From assembly GCA_034190305.1 (NCBI GenBank), contig JAXHSV010000140.1, positions 1-8,099 of the forward strand: a stretch of 8,099 nt of DNA, in the 5' to 3' direction. Every line of letters starts with the position of its first letter. Positions within the stretch are counted from its first letter, which is position 1. Origin of the DNA: JAUWNJ01 sp034190305. Its GTDB lineage: Bacteria; Planctomycetota; Phycisphaerae; SM23-33. Positions 1 to 5,754 of this stretch are shown in pieces. The position numbers and the translations under genes were made by a program. The notes under the pieces were generated by a model. It did no database searches, was not told where the DNA came from, and saw only the letters and a program-made list of their open reading frames with translations.

Positions 1-2
1 CG

Positions 3-863
3 GGGATACGTTTTTTCGCAGCGGCGCCGATTCCGGCAGCCTATGTGGGGGCGTCGCTGGGATGGACGAGTGGTTTCGTCCTCGGCCTGGTTCTGTCCCT
101 GACAGTCAGAACAGGCGCCGACCGGGAGCAAAACCATGCCGTCGATTCGCTAACCACTGATTACCTCAGGGCGGGCTCTTACGCCCTTACCAACAAGAGC
201 AGCATATATTTGATTACCATGCTCCTTGTGGCTACGGACGTGTTGTTTGTCGGCGTCTTTCATCTGCTCGCGACGTTCCCTTCCGCCCTCAGCCCGTTCA
301 GGCCGCTGTTGATAGGCCTGTGCGTCATTGGCGGATTTTTCACCTTTGCATATTGCCTGCAATTCTTCCTGAGCGTCATAAACAAGACTTACCTGCATAT
401 CCACAAGGCCCCCGGCCTTCCGGCGTCATGGGGCAAGAAGAACATCGCCACGGGACTGAAGGGACTTGCCCTGCTGGCGGTGTACGTGCTTCCGATATTT
501 ACGCTTCCGCTGTTTCCCCTGGCGCTGCTCATGCTCACCGGCCCCGGCTGGAGGAGAGTGCTCAATCCCGCCGGCGCTTTACGGGCGATGCGGAAATACG
601 CCGAAGATTTCATGATGCTTTGGCTGGTCCTGTTGCTGTGGTTTTCCGGCATGGTTCTGGCGGTTGTCGCCGTTACAATAGGCATGTGGAAACTGGCAGC
701 CTTGATTCCGTCGCGGGACGCTCATTCGATGGTCATTGCATCCATCCTCATTTCTGCGGCGGCTGTGGCTATACTCGGCGCGATCTGCTGTACGTTTTGC
801 ATGATAATGTTCAGGTGTATAGGACTTTTCGCCCGGCGCCATTCCGCCGATTTCCTCCGATAA
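3..863 (+). CDS. Multi-pass membrane protein, 5'-truncated by the window edge
   Basis: The frame is open from base 3 with no stop before it, so the true start lies upstream. The GTG at 45 is only the first start-like codon inside the window and has no ribosome binding site. About 286 residues are visible. Counting from the GTG, hydrophobic stretches lie near residues 1-20, 53-78, 85-112, 137-166, 188-220 and 228-262, giving about six membrane spans in the inner membrane. The loop between the fourth and fifth spans is basic (GPGWRRVLNP, then RAMRKY). That pattern recalls planctomycetal DUF4013-like or permease-like integral membrane proteins, but no diagnostic motif is visible and I do not assign a family. 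The C-terminus ends in a short basic and polar tail. The gene stops 24 bases before the next start, so the two could be co-transcribed. The coding call is firm; the function is unknown. Confidence 0.8.
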   Translation, partial: GIRFFAAAPIPAAYVGASLGWTSGFVLGLVLSLTVRTGADREQNHAVDSLTTDYLRAGSYALTNKSSIYLITMLLVATDVLFVGVFHLLATFPSALSPFRPLLIGLCVIGGFFTFAYCLQFFLSVINKTYLHIHKAPGLPASWGKKNIATGLKGLALLAVYVLPIFTLPLFPLALLMLTGPGWRRVLNPAGALRAMRKYAEDFMMLWLVLLLWFSGMVLAVVAVTIGMWKLAALIPSRDAHSMVIASILISAAAVAILGAICCTFCMIMFRCIGLFARRHSADFLR

Positions 864-868
864 CCCAG

Positions 869-900
869 CCCTCTACAATAATCGCGATTGTGGAAGAGGG
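869..900. repeat. Imperfect palindrome over the start of the nuclease-like gene
   Basis: CCCTCT (869-874) pairs with AGAGGG (895-900). The bases between continue the dyad imperfectly around the centre AATCGCGATT. The dyad covers the TTG start codon at 888. It could be an operator for autoregulation, which is common in toxin-antitoxin operons, or an RNA hairpin that limits translation. The dyad is seen; either role is inference. Confidence 0.4.
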
Positions 901-1244
901 TATGGCGGGGTAGAGTATATTTTTATGAAGGTTCTGAAGGATTATTCCGGGCGTTCTGTCCGTCTGTCCGTCTGACCGACGAGCGGCTAAAGCATATTCT
1001 GGAACATCATGAGATGGCTGACATGGAATCAGCGGTGCAGGCCACGCTGCGAGACCCCCAAAAGGTCGTTCAGTCCAGGATGGATGAAAGCGTAGCCCTC
1101 TGTTACCGATATTATTATGGGACGATTGTCGGAGACAAATGGCTATGTGTTGTGGTAAAATACATGGATAATGATGCTTTTGTAATCACGGCGTACTTGA
1201 CGGATACGGTTAAGCAAGGAGACCTGTTGTGGTCAGGCCTATAA
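888..1244 (+). CDS. Putative BECR-fold (PBECR2-like) nuclease, toxin-like
   Basis: This 118-aa protein has the layout I associate with the PBECR2-type family of small nuclease-fold proteins. An N-terminal segment with YFYEG is followed by LTDERLKHILEHHEM (around residues 29-43). Next come the helix and loop TLRDPQKVVQS, a beta strand with YRYYYGTIVGDKWLCVVVKY, and the closing strand AFVITAYLTD with a final LW. In BECR folds the His in the first helix and the Thr/Ser near the last strand are usual catalytic candidates; H36 or H40 and T103 could fill these roles. The TTG at 888 is chosen because an in-frame TAA lies just upstream (879-881) and the first in-frame ATG (near 1013) would remove the His motif. 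No clear Shine-Dalgarno precedes it. The end overlaps the DUF2283 gene by 16 bases, suggesting translational coupling. The family is recalled from sequence pattern only; toxic activity is inferred. Confidence 0.68.
   Translation: MWKRVWRGRVYFYEGSEGLFRAFCPSVRLTDERLKHILEHHEMADMESAVQATLRDPQKVVQSRMDESVALCYRYYYGTIVGDKWLCVVVKYMDNDAFVITAYLTDTVKQGDLLWSGL
1216..1221 (+). promoter_or_regulatory. Shine-Dalgarno deciding the GTG start of the DUF2283 gene
   Basis: AAGGAG lies seven bases before the GTG at 1229, inside the upstream coding region. It supports that start over the later in-frame GTG near 1247. Confidence 0.6.
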
Positions 1245-1432
1245 AAGTGTGGTATGATGGTGAGGCCGATTACTTAGAAGTTCTTTTCTCCGAGAAGCCC
1301 GGATTCATGCGCGAAACCAATAACGATGCTGTTATGGAGCGCGTTGATGAAGAGGGAGATATACTGGGGTTCTCCGTTATCGGCGTCTCTCAGCACCAAA
1401 AACAGAAACCGCTCACGGCAGAATTGACGTAG
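1229..1432 (+). CDS. DUF2283 family protein, putative antitoxin partner
   Basis: This 67-aa protein matches the DUF2283 pattern closely: IKVWYDGEADYLEVLF at residues 5-20, then RETNNDAVMERVDEEGDILGFSVIGVS at about 28-54. The fold is expected to be a small beta-rich domain. DUF2283 genes are often found beside small nuclease-like genes and are suspected antitoxins or regulators; that role is contextual and not shown by sequence. The GTG start is backed by AAGGAG at 1216-1221 and makes the gene overlap its neighbour by 16 bases, the tight coupling usual for toxin-antitoxin pairs. If this is such a pair, the order is toxin first. The C-terminus after residue 55 is polar (QHQKQKPLTAELT) and may be flexible. 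Confidence 0.8.
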   Translation: MVRPIKVWYDGEADYLEVLFSEKPGFMRETNNDAVMERVDEEGDILGFSVIGVSQHQKQKPLTAELT

Positions 1433-1454
1433 GCTTCTTTGAAGGAGGCTGGAA

Positions 1455-1536
1455 GTCCGTCGGGGGAAAGACTCGCTCGCAGCCGGAATGACTTTCCCCA
1501 CGGGCTGCTAAAGGGAGTATTCTGCTTTTTCAGCCC
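1455..1536 (+). other. Two overlapping hairpins after the DUF2283 gene; possible terminator or attenuator
   Basis: Stem 1 pairs GTCCGT (1455-1460) with ACGGGC (1500-1505), and GGGGAAAG (1463-1470) with CTTTCCCC (1492-1499). Stem 2 pairs GGGCTG (1502-1507) with CAGCCC (1531-1536), with the run TTTTT (1526-1530) in its loop. Bases 1502-1505 are used by both stems, so the two exclude each other. Position suggests a 3' end for the upstream operon, but no T-run follows stem 2 directly, so a canonical intrinsic terminator is not supported. The rest of 1433-1677 shows no gene I can support. Confidence 0.35.
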
Positions 1537-1677
1537 AATTTCCCAGTTGTTCGTTGCCGCGATTCATCATGGAATTAGGGTATATGTTGCTGTGTATCAG
1601 GCAAAAAGGCGAAATGTTCATTGGCTTTTTTTATCTGGTTCAAAAACTGGTGCTCCCGGGTAACAGTCGTTCCCAAT

Positions 1678-1847
1678 GTTGTTTTGTAACAGGCCCCCGC
1701 TTCAGCGGGGGTATATAAGGTTTTTCCTTCCACGCCCCCCATCCCCTTTTCTTCCTCGCCCTTTTGGGGCGAGGAAGAAAAGGGGATGGGGATTAACGAA
1801 AGACCACCTTGCACCCCCGCTGAAGCAGGGGCCTGTTACAAAACAAC
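1678..1847. mobile_element. 170-bp nested foldback (MITE-like) element
   Basis: Outer arms of 35 bp (1678-1712 and 1813-1847) are inverted copies with one mismatch. They start GTTGTTTTGTAACAGG. The left arm also contains its own hairpin, CCCCCGCT-TC-AGCGGGGG. At the centre is a perfect 25-bp inverted repeat (1737-1761 and 1767-1791) with a five-base loop, containing CCCCTTTTCTTCCTCGCCC. The spacers between the two levels pair only partly (both contain AAGGT on one strand). Nearly the whole unit can fold into one long hairpin. There is no coding capacity and no clear target-site duplication; only AAT is shared at the flanks. A foldback MITE or dispersed palindromic repeat is the best reading. 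Confidence 0.7.
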
Positions 1848-1878
1848 GAATGAAAATCTTTTGCATCAAAAGTGTTAC

Positions 1879-2053
1879 TCTGAATTGGGGTGCATCCCAT
1901 TTCAGTAGGTACTTTTTATGGGATGTGTCCAGTTTCATCAGGTAGATTAGGCCCAAAGCCGACGGATAGCCATCCGTCGGTCTCGCACCAAACAGGCGTC
2001 TTTCGCCCCTTTCGACGATTTACCTACTCAAACGGGATGCACCCTCTGAATTG
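1879..2053. mobile_element. 157-bp MITE-like element with 24-bp TIRs and 9-bp target duplication
   Basis: The element spans 1888-2044. Its ends are inverted repeats of 24 bp (1888-1911 and 2021-2044) with two mismatches, and the outermost 11 bp (GGGTGCATCCC) are identical. The direct repeat TCTGAATTG stands on both sides (1879-1887 and 2045-2053), the hallmark of transposition with a 9-bp target-site duplication. The duplication could be counted as 10 bp if the flanking C is included. A perfect 9-bp hairpin (1959-1967 and 1972-1980, loop AGCC) sits close to the centre. No transposase is encoded, so it would need one in trans. A 9-bp duplication is used by several IS families, so the parent cannot be named. 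It sits about 50 bp upstream of the next gene's -10 box. Confidence 0.8.
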
Positions 2054-2090
2054 AACCATGCCGTTTTTTGCTTCGAATTTCCTGAATTTA

Positions 2091-2099
2091 TGATATAAT
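2091..2099 (+). promoter_or_regulatory. Extended -10 promoter for the PEP-CTERM gene
   Basis: TGATATAAT is a perfect TATAAT (2094-2099) with the TGn extension. A weak -35 candidate, TTCGAA (2072-2077), lies 16 bases upstream. Transcription would start near 2106, giving a leader of about 165 nt. The 3' flank of the MITE-like element ends at 2053, so the insertion lies just outside the core promoter. Confidence 0.6.
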
Positions 2100-2105
2100 C
2101 CTTGC

Positions 2106-2269
2106 TCGGGTAATTTCTGCAACTATTGATCGAAAGGAGGTGTTGCAATCTATATTTTCGAACCTGACGCTACGCAGGAAAAGGGAATTGTGATACCGCA
2201 TTTCAATATTAAATGGTGGGACTAAAGTCGTAAGCCTACACATTTTGGCGGGAAAAAAAGGAGAATAAA
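2106..2269 (+). promoter_or_regulatory. Structured 5' leader with a strong unexplained Shine-Dalgarno
   Basis: AAAGGAGGTG (2133-2142) is a near-perfect anti-16S match but lies about 130 bases before the real start. It is framed by CGAAA (2131-2135) and TTTCG (2156-2160), which could place it in a loop. Two short frames follow. TTG at 2143 gives 16 codons but is too close to the Shine-Dalgarno. ATC at 2148, well spaced at seven bases, opens 25 codons ending in IKWWD and a TAA at 2223-2225. A further hairpin joins AATG-GTGGG (2212-2220) with CCTAC-A-CATT (2235-2244). The true ribosome site AAGGAG (2258-2263) follows. No known riboswitch class was recognised. Confidence 0.45.
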
Positions 2270-4339
2270 ATGGTTCGTCCACGCAGTTTCGCATGGATTT
2301 TGGTTTCTCTGTTGTCTCTTATTCTGGCGGCGCCTTTGCAGGCCGATATTACGCCCGGCGGAGACGTTGACCCAGCCGACTATTCCTGGTGGCACAACGG
2401 CGGAGACTGTTGGACAGATGCCTACATAGGCATGACTGCTGCCGGCAGCGTAACGGTCAATCTCGGCAGCGATTTGAGTTCATACTGCGGCTTCATTGGC
2501 TATGTGCCTGATGCAACCGGAGGGGTAACGGTCGCCGGCAGCGGTTCGACCTGGACTTGCTGTGGCTCCGGCTGCTACAGCGGACTCCACGTCGGCCTCT
2601 ACGGTTATGGGACGTTGAATATCACCGGTGGCGGGGCAGTCAGTAATTCCACCAATGGCTACATAGGCTATTTTCCCGGCTCAACCGGCGTGGTAACGGT
2701 CGCCGGTGGCGGTTCGACCTGGACCTCCAGCGACTACCTCTACGTCGGCAACTATGGTCAGGGAATGTTGAATATCACCGGTGGCGGGGCAGTCAGTAAT
2801 GACTATGGCTGCATCGGCTATGAGGCAGGCTCTGCCGGTTTAGTAACGGTTGCCGGCAGCAGTACGACCTGGACTAACAGTAGCAACATCTTCGTCGGCA
2901 TCTATGGTCAGGGGACGTTGAATATCACCGATGGCGGGGCAGTCAGTAATTCCGGTGGCGACATCGGATATTACACCGGCTCCACCGGCGTGGTAACGGT
3001 CGCCGGCGGCGGTTCGACCTGGACTAACAGCAGCAATATCTTCGTCGGCATCTCTGGTCAGGGTACGTTGAATATCACCGGTGGCGGGTCCGTCAGTAAT
3101 GTCTCTGGCTGCATTGGCTATGAGGCAGGCTCTGCCGGTTTAGTAACGGTCGCCGGAAGCGGTTCGACCTGGAATAACAGTAGCAACATCTTCGTCGGCA
3201 CCTATGGTCAGGGGAAGTTGAATATCACCGATGGCGGGGTTGTTAGTAATTATTCCTATGGTTACATTGGTCGTTATTCCGGCTCCACCGGCGTGGTAAC
3301 AGTCGAAGGCGGCGGTTCGAACTGGACAAACAACATCTACCTTTACGTCGGCAACTATGGTCAGGGTACGTTGAATATCACCAATGGCGGAGCCGTCAGT
3401 AATACCTATGGATACATCGGTAATTCTTCCGGCTCCACCGGTAATGTAACAGTCGCCGGCGGTGGTTCAGCCTGGACCTGCGGCGGCAGCCTCTACATCG
3501 GCGGCAGCAATACCGACTCCGGTGGAACGGGCGAATTGACCATCGGCAACGGCGGAATTGTAGAGGTGGGCGAGACGCTTAAGGTTTGGGGCGGCGGAAC
3601 GCTGAATATCGGCGCAGCCGGACAGGCAACAGTCGGCGATGCGCTGGTGCTCGAACAGGATGCGACACTGACTGCCGAGACCGGTGCGACGATCCACATG
3701 ACAGGATCGGCCTTTGAGAATAACAGCACCAATCCTGAAAATCTCGCCGGTTTGGGGAATCTGACGCTGATCTTCGAGGGCGGCAGTGGTGGTATCGACC
3801 CATTAGAGGTGGCCGGAACCGACATGGGCGCAGACGTAGCGGGACTGACCAACAACTTCGCCCTTAAAAGGCTTATCGTCGGTGGCGATGATAACTTATA
3901 TCTCCTGCTTCGGGACCTTTATGACAACATGGACGATGGCGCGGACAACGAGGTTCTTTACACCAACTTCCTGACTGTCAACACGGGTTCCTGGCTCCTC
4001 CTTGGCGGCAAGAACCTTTACTACTACAAGGGTCAGATTGATGGAACAGTTCTGGAAGAAGGAGGCTCGCTGACGCAGATTGAATGGATCAAAGGTGACG
4101 CCAACTGGGATATCAAGGTAGATGGTTCGGACCTGAACCAGCTTCTGACCGGCTGGGGCACAGGAACGGAATGGGATGAAGGCGATTTCAATGATGACGA
4201 TGCCGTTGATGGTTCGGACCTGAACTGGCTGCTGACCAACTGGACCTATCCCCCTGCCTCGTCGTCTGTTCCCGAACCCGCCTCCGCGATGTTACTGTTG
4301 CTGGGTATGATTGCGGTGTTGCGACGACGAAAAAAGTGA
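2270..4339 (+). CDS. Exported beta-helix repeat protein with dockerin-like motif and PEP-CTERM tail
   Basis: This 689-aa protein begins with a signal peptide (basic RPR, hydrophobic residues 7-21, likely cleavage after LQA at residue 25). Residues 75-381 are six repeats of about 50 residues of the form GSTGVVTVAGGGSTWT...VGxYGQGTLNITxGGAVSN. A seventh, partial repeat follows. They resemble passenger-associated autotransporter repeats and should build a right-handed beta-helix. A less regular passenger follows to about residue 600. Residues 609-658 hold two EF-hand-like dockerin motifs (DANWDIKVDGSDLNQLL and DFNDDDAVDGSDLNWLL). The C-terminus is a PEP-CTERM signal: VPEPA at 667-671, a hydrophobic helix to 684, then RRRKK. 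Export by Sec and processing by an exosortase are expected, giving a surface or secreted protein. Role unknown; adhesion or matrix is likely. The ATG has AAGGAG six bases upstream. Confidence 0.92.
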   Translation: MVRPRSFAWILVSLLSLILAAPLQADITPGGDVDPADYSWWHNGGDCWTDAYIGMTAAGSVTVNLGSDLSSYCGFIGYVPDATGGVTVAGSGSTWTCCGSGCYSGLHVGLYGYGTLNITGGGAVSNSTNGYIGYFPGSTGVVTVAGGGSTWTSSDYLYVGNYGQGMLNITGGGAVSNDYGCIGYEAGSAGLVTVAGSSTTWTNSSNIFVGIYGQGTLNITDGGAVSNSGGDIGYYTGSTGVVTVAGGGSTWTNSSNIFVGISGQGTLNITGGGSVSNVSGCIGYEAGSAGLVTVAGSGSTWNNSSNIFVGTYGQGKLNITDGGVVSNYSYGYIGRYSGSTGVVTVEGGGSNWTNNIYLYVGNYGQGTLNITNGGAVSNTYGYIGNSSGSTGNVTVAGGGSAWTCGGSLYIGGSNTDSGGTGELTIGNGGIVEVGETLKVWGGGTLNIGAAGQATVGDALVLEQDATLTAETGATIHMTGSAFENNSTNPENLAGLGNLTLIFEGGSGGIDPLEVAGTDMGADVAGLTNNFALKRLIVGGDDNLYLLLRDLYDNMDDGADNEVLYTNFLTVNTGSWLLLGGKNLYYYKGQIDGTVLEEGGSLTQIEWIKGDANWDIKVDGSDLNQLLTGWGTGTEWDEGDFNDDDAVDGSDLNWLLTNWTYPPASSSVPEPASAMLLLLGMIAVLRRRKK
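2492..3565 (+). repeat. Tandem 150-bp coding repeats in the PEP-CTERM gene
   Basis: Units lie at about 2492-2659, 2660-2809, 2810-2959, 2960-3109, 3110-3262 and 3263-3412, with a partial one from 3413 to about 3565. Most are exactly 150 bp and keep near-identical DNA, for example GGTACGTTGAATATCACC. Units three and five (2810 and 3110) match each other better than their neighbours, sharing GCAGGCTCTGCCGGTTTAG. This points to duplication of a 300-bp dimer. Cysteines are few and odd: CCGSGC in unit one, and single Cys at the start of units three and five. Confidence 0.85.
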
Positions 4340-4477
4340 ACGAGTGTGATTGGTTACGGGTGCTTCCGTCTCCGCTTCGCTTCGCCGAGACAAGTCGGCG
4401 TGGCAAGGCCGGCGACGATGGCGCTTCTGGGCCTTGGCGGGTTGGCGTTGATTAGTCGCAGGCGGGCAGACAGGTAG
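4340..4477 (+). pseudogene. Orphan second PEP-CTERM-like tail, in frame after the stop
   Basis: Directly after the TGA at 4337-4339 the same reading frame stays open for 45 codons to TAG at 4475-4477. Its last part reads VARPATMALLGLGGLALI followed by SRRRADR. That is a classic PEP-CTERM helix and basic end; only the P-E of the VPEPA motif is changed, to A-R. The first 20 or so codons do not resemble a protein domain. It is best seen as the remnant of a second PEP-CTERM gene whose body was lost, or of a tail duplicated by recombination. There is no dockerin motif, start codon with ribosome site, or terminator. Read-through would put two sorting tails in tandem. Confidence 0.6.
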
Positions 4478-4525
4478 GCAGTGAACTTGTGGGTGCGTGT
4501 ATGGCGTTTCCTAAATAACAAGCCA

Positions 4526-4587
4526 CCGACACTGCCGGGGGCCTGCCGGACTGGCCCGTACGGGCAGGCAGATGTGCGCGCTGTCGG
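4526..4587. repeat. Nested palindromic repeat between convergent genes
   Basis: CCGACA (4526-4531) pairs with TGTCGG (4582-4587). Inside, GCCTGCC (4541-4547) pairs with GGCAGGC (4563-4569). At the centre, CCCGTACGGG (4555-4564) is a perfect palindrome. It lies between the convergent ends of the PEP-CTERM gene and the isomerase gene. No T-run is attached, so a terminator role is not supported. The remaining sequence from 4478 to 4654 shows no gene. Confidence 0.45.
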
Positions 4588-4654
4588 CAAAGATGAACCC
4601 GATGCTTAAGGCGCGATAAGGTTCGTCGGGCCGATAAACCCGCCTTCTTCTGTT

Positions 4655-5626
4655 TCAAGATTTCGTTTTCGGGATTGTTATTTCCAGAAGCGTCATCTGT
4701 TCCTCGGCTGCCAAAGATGGTTCTTTTATACCGGCAGGGAGAAGGATTGTATCGCCGGTGAAGATTGAGACGGGCTTATCGAGCTCGCCGCAGGTGATTT
4801 GTCCCTTGCCGGCCAGGGCCATCCAGGCTTTGCATTCGCCGGCGTCCGTTTGCCTCTCCCCCGCCGGGATAACCAGTCTGCGGACGGCAAACCAGGGCGT
4901 GCTTACAAGGACATCACCTCCGGCTCCGGGTGGGCTGTCGGGACCTGGCTCGAAATGGATGCACTTCAAGGCTTCGGCGACGTGGACCTCTCTTCCTCTT
5001 CCCCAGTCGCTGACGCGATAGGTCGTGTATGAGGGCGTCTGTATCTCAGCCACTACCACGCCCGGGCCAAGTGCGTGGACGGTCCCTGCCGGCAGGTAGT
5101 GGAAATCGCCCGCGCAGACGTCGAACCGCACGAGAAGGTCGTCAAATGCGTTTTCCCAGCCCTCGGCTTCGGCGGCGATTGCCTTGCGGAAATCCGCTTC
5201 GGTTACGCCCGGCCTGACGCCCTTGAGGATATACCCGCCGCGACTTTCGAGAATGTACCAGCATTCGGTTTTGAACTTCGCAGGCGGACCTAATTCGGCG
5301 GCAGACTGCTCGTCCGGGTGGACCTGGAGGCTTAAAATATCGTTGGCGTCCAGCAGTTTCAGCAGCAGCGGGAACCGCCCGTCGTCCGGCGCGATATCGT
5401 GGCCGAGAATTTCGTCGGCCTTTTCCGCCAGCAGCGAACCGAGCGTCTTTCCAAAATCGGGTCCTCCGCTTACGACGGACTGACCTTCGGGCAGGTCGGC
5501 CAGTTCCCAACTTTCGCCGATCTTCGCTCCTGCCGGCAAGGCCCGGCCGAACAGTCGCTCCAGCGCCCGCCCGCCCCATATCTTCTCTTTATATACCGGT
5601 TCGAACTTGTACGGATATACGCTCAT
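4655..5626 (-). CDS. manA: Class I mannose-6-phosphate isomerase
   Basis: The enzyme interconverts mannose 6-phosphate and fructose 6-phosphate in the cytoplasm. It feeds mannose into glycolysis or, in reverse, supplies GDP-mannose synthesis for glycans. The 323-aa length fits the short bacterial (Bacillus-type) form. Visible hallmarks are KIWGGRAL (residues 15-22), GESWEL (37-42), the zinc-site segment LQVHPDE (100-106; Q101 and H103), E121 in KTECWYIL, LPAGTVHALG (178-187; H184) and the PSYTTYRVSDWGR stretch (198-210; catalytic Arg likely R204). All expected metal ligands are present. The ATG has AAGGAA five bases upstream on the minus strand (5632-5637). It is transcribed divergently from the URO-D-family gene across 128 bp and convergently with the PEP-CTERM gene. 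No terminator is evident at its 3' end. Confidence 0.95.
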   Translation of the reverse strand: MSVYPYKFEPVYKEKIWGGRALERLFGRALPAGAKIGESWELADLPEGQSVVSGGPDFGKTLGSLLAEKADEILGHDIAPDDGRFPLLLKLLDANDILSLQVHPDEQSAAELGPPAKFKTECWYILESRGGYILKGVRPGVTEADFRKAIAAEAEGWENAFDDLLVRFDVCAGDFHYLPAGTVHALGPGVVVAEIQTPSYTTYRVSDWGRGREVHVAEALKCIHFEPGPDSPPGAGGDVLVSTPWFAVRRLVIPAGERQTDAGECKAWMALAGKGQITCGELDKPVSIFTGDTILLPAGIKEPSLAAEEQMTLLEITIPKTKS

Positions 5627-5665
5627 GTCGTTTCCTTCAAATCATAGTTTCGGCAACAGTAAAAT

Positions 5666-5740
5666 AGCCGCTAACGACGCGAACGGCGCGAACTTTTTTC
5701 TTTTCCAATCTTATTATTTTTGTTCGTGCTGTTAGCGGCT
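5666..5740. repeat. Inverted 19-nt repeat in the divergent promoter region
   Basis: AGCCGCTAACGACGCGAAC (5666-5684) and the complement of 5722-5740 match at 16 of 19 positions, including the outer ten bases exactly. The 37-base space between is AT-rich (TTTTTTCTTTTCC...TTATTATTTTT). The right arm overlaps the promoter of the plus-strand gene. It may be a regulator site or simply two inserted copies of a dispersed repeat; a third copy lies at 7016-7034. Confidence 0.55.
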
Positions 5741-5748
5741 GATATATT
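5720..5748 (+). promoter_or_regulatory. Promoter for the URO-D-family gene, possibly leaderless
   Basis: TTGTTC (5720-5725) and TATATT (5743-5748) are separated by exactly 17 bases. Initiation six to seven bases after the -10 box falls on or next to the A of the ATG at 5755. No Shine-Dalgarno is present before that ATG, which agrees with a leaderless transcript. Confidence 0.45.
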
Positions 5749-5754
5749 TCAATT

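Noticed and set aside
320..913. 197-codon plus-strand frame
   Set aside because: It overlaps the membrane protein gene out of frame, is rich in Arg, His and Pro, and lacks a sensible domain or start.
1439..1956. Several 70-90 codon frames on both strands
   Set aside because: They run through the hairpin segment and the foldback and MITE-like elements, have no ribosome sites, and their sequence is explained by the repeats.
1959..1980. Perfect 9-bp hairpin read as an intrinsic terminator
   Set aside because: No T-run follows on either strand, and it sits at the centre of the MITE-like element, which explains it.
2143..2193. TTG-started 16-codon leader frame after the strong Shine-Dalgarno
   Set aside because: The start is only two bases from GGAGG, too close for initiation; the ATC frame is better spaced though unproven.
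2195..2250. Resemblance to a cyclic-di-GMP riboswitch (GGGAC...AAGCC in the leader)
   Set aside because: The tetraloop-receptor arrangement and the conserved purine-rich joining segments were not found; only a few bases agree.
3493..3855. 120-codon minus-strand frame rich in Ser and Pro
   Set aside because: It is the complement of the glycine-rich repeat gene and has no independent support.
5142..5579. 145-codon minus-strand frame, very rich in Arg and Gly
   Set aside because: It overlaps the isomerase gene in another frame and its composition reflects GC-rich codons read out of phase.
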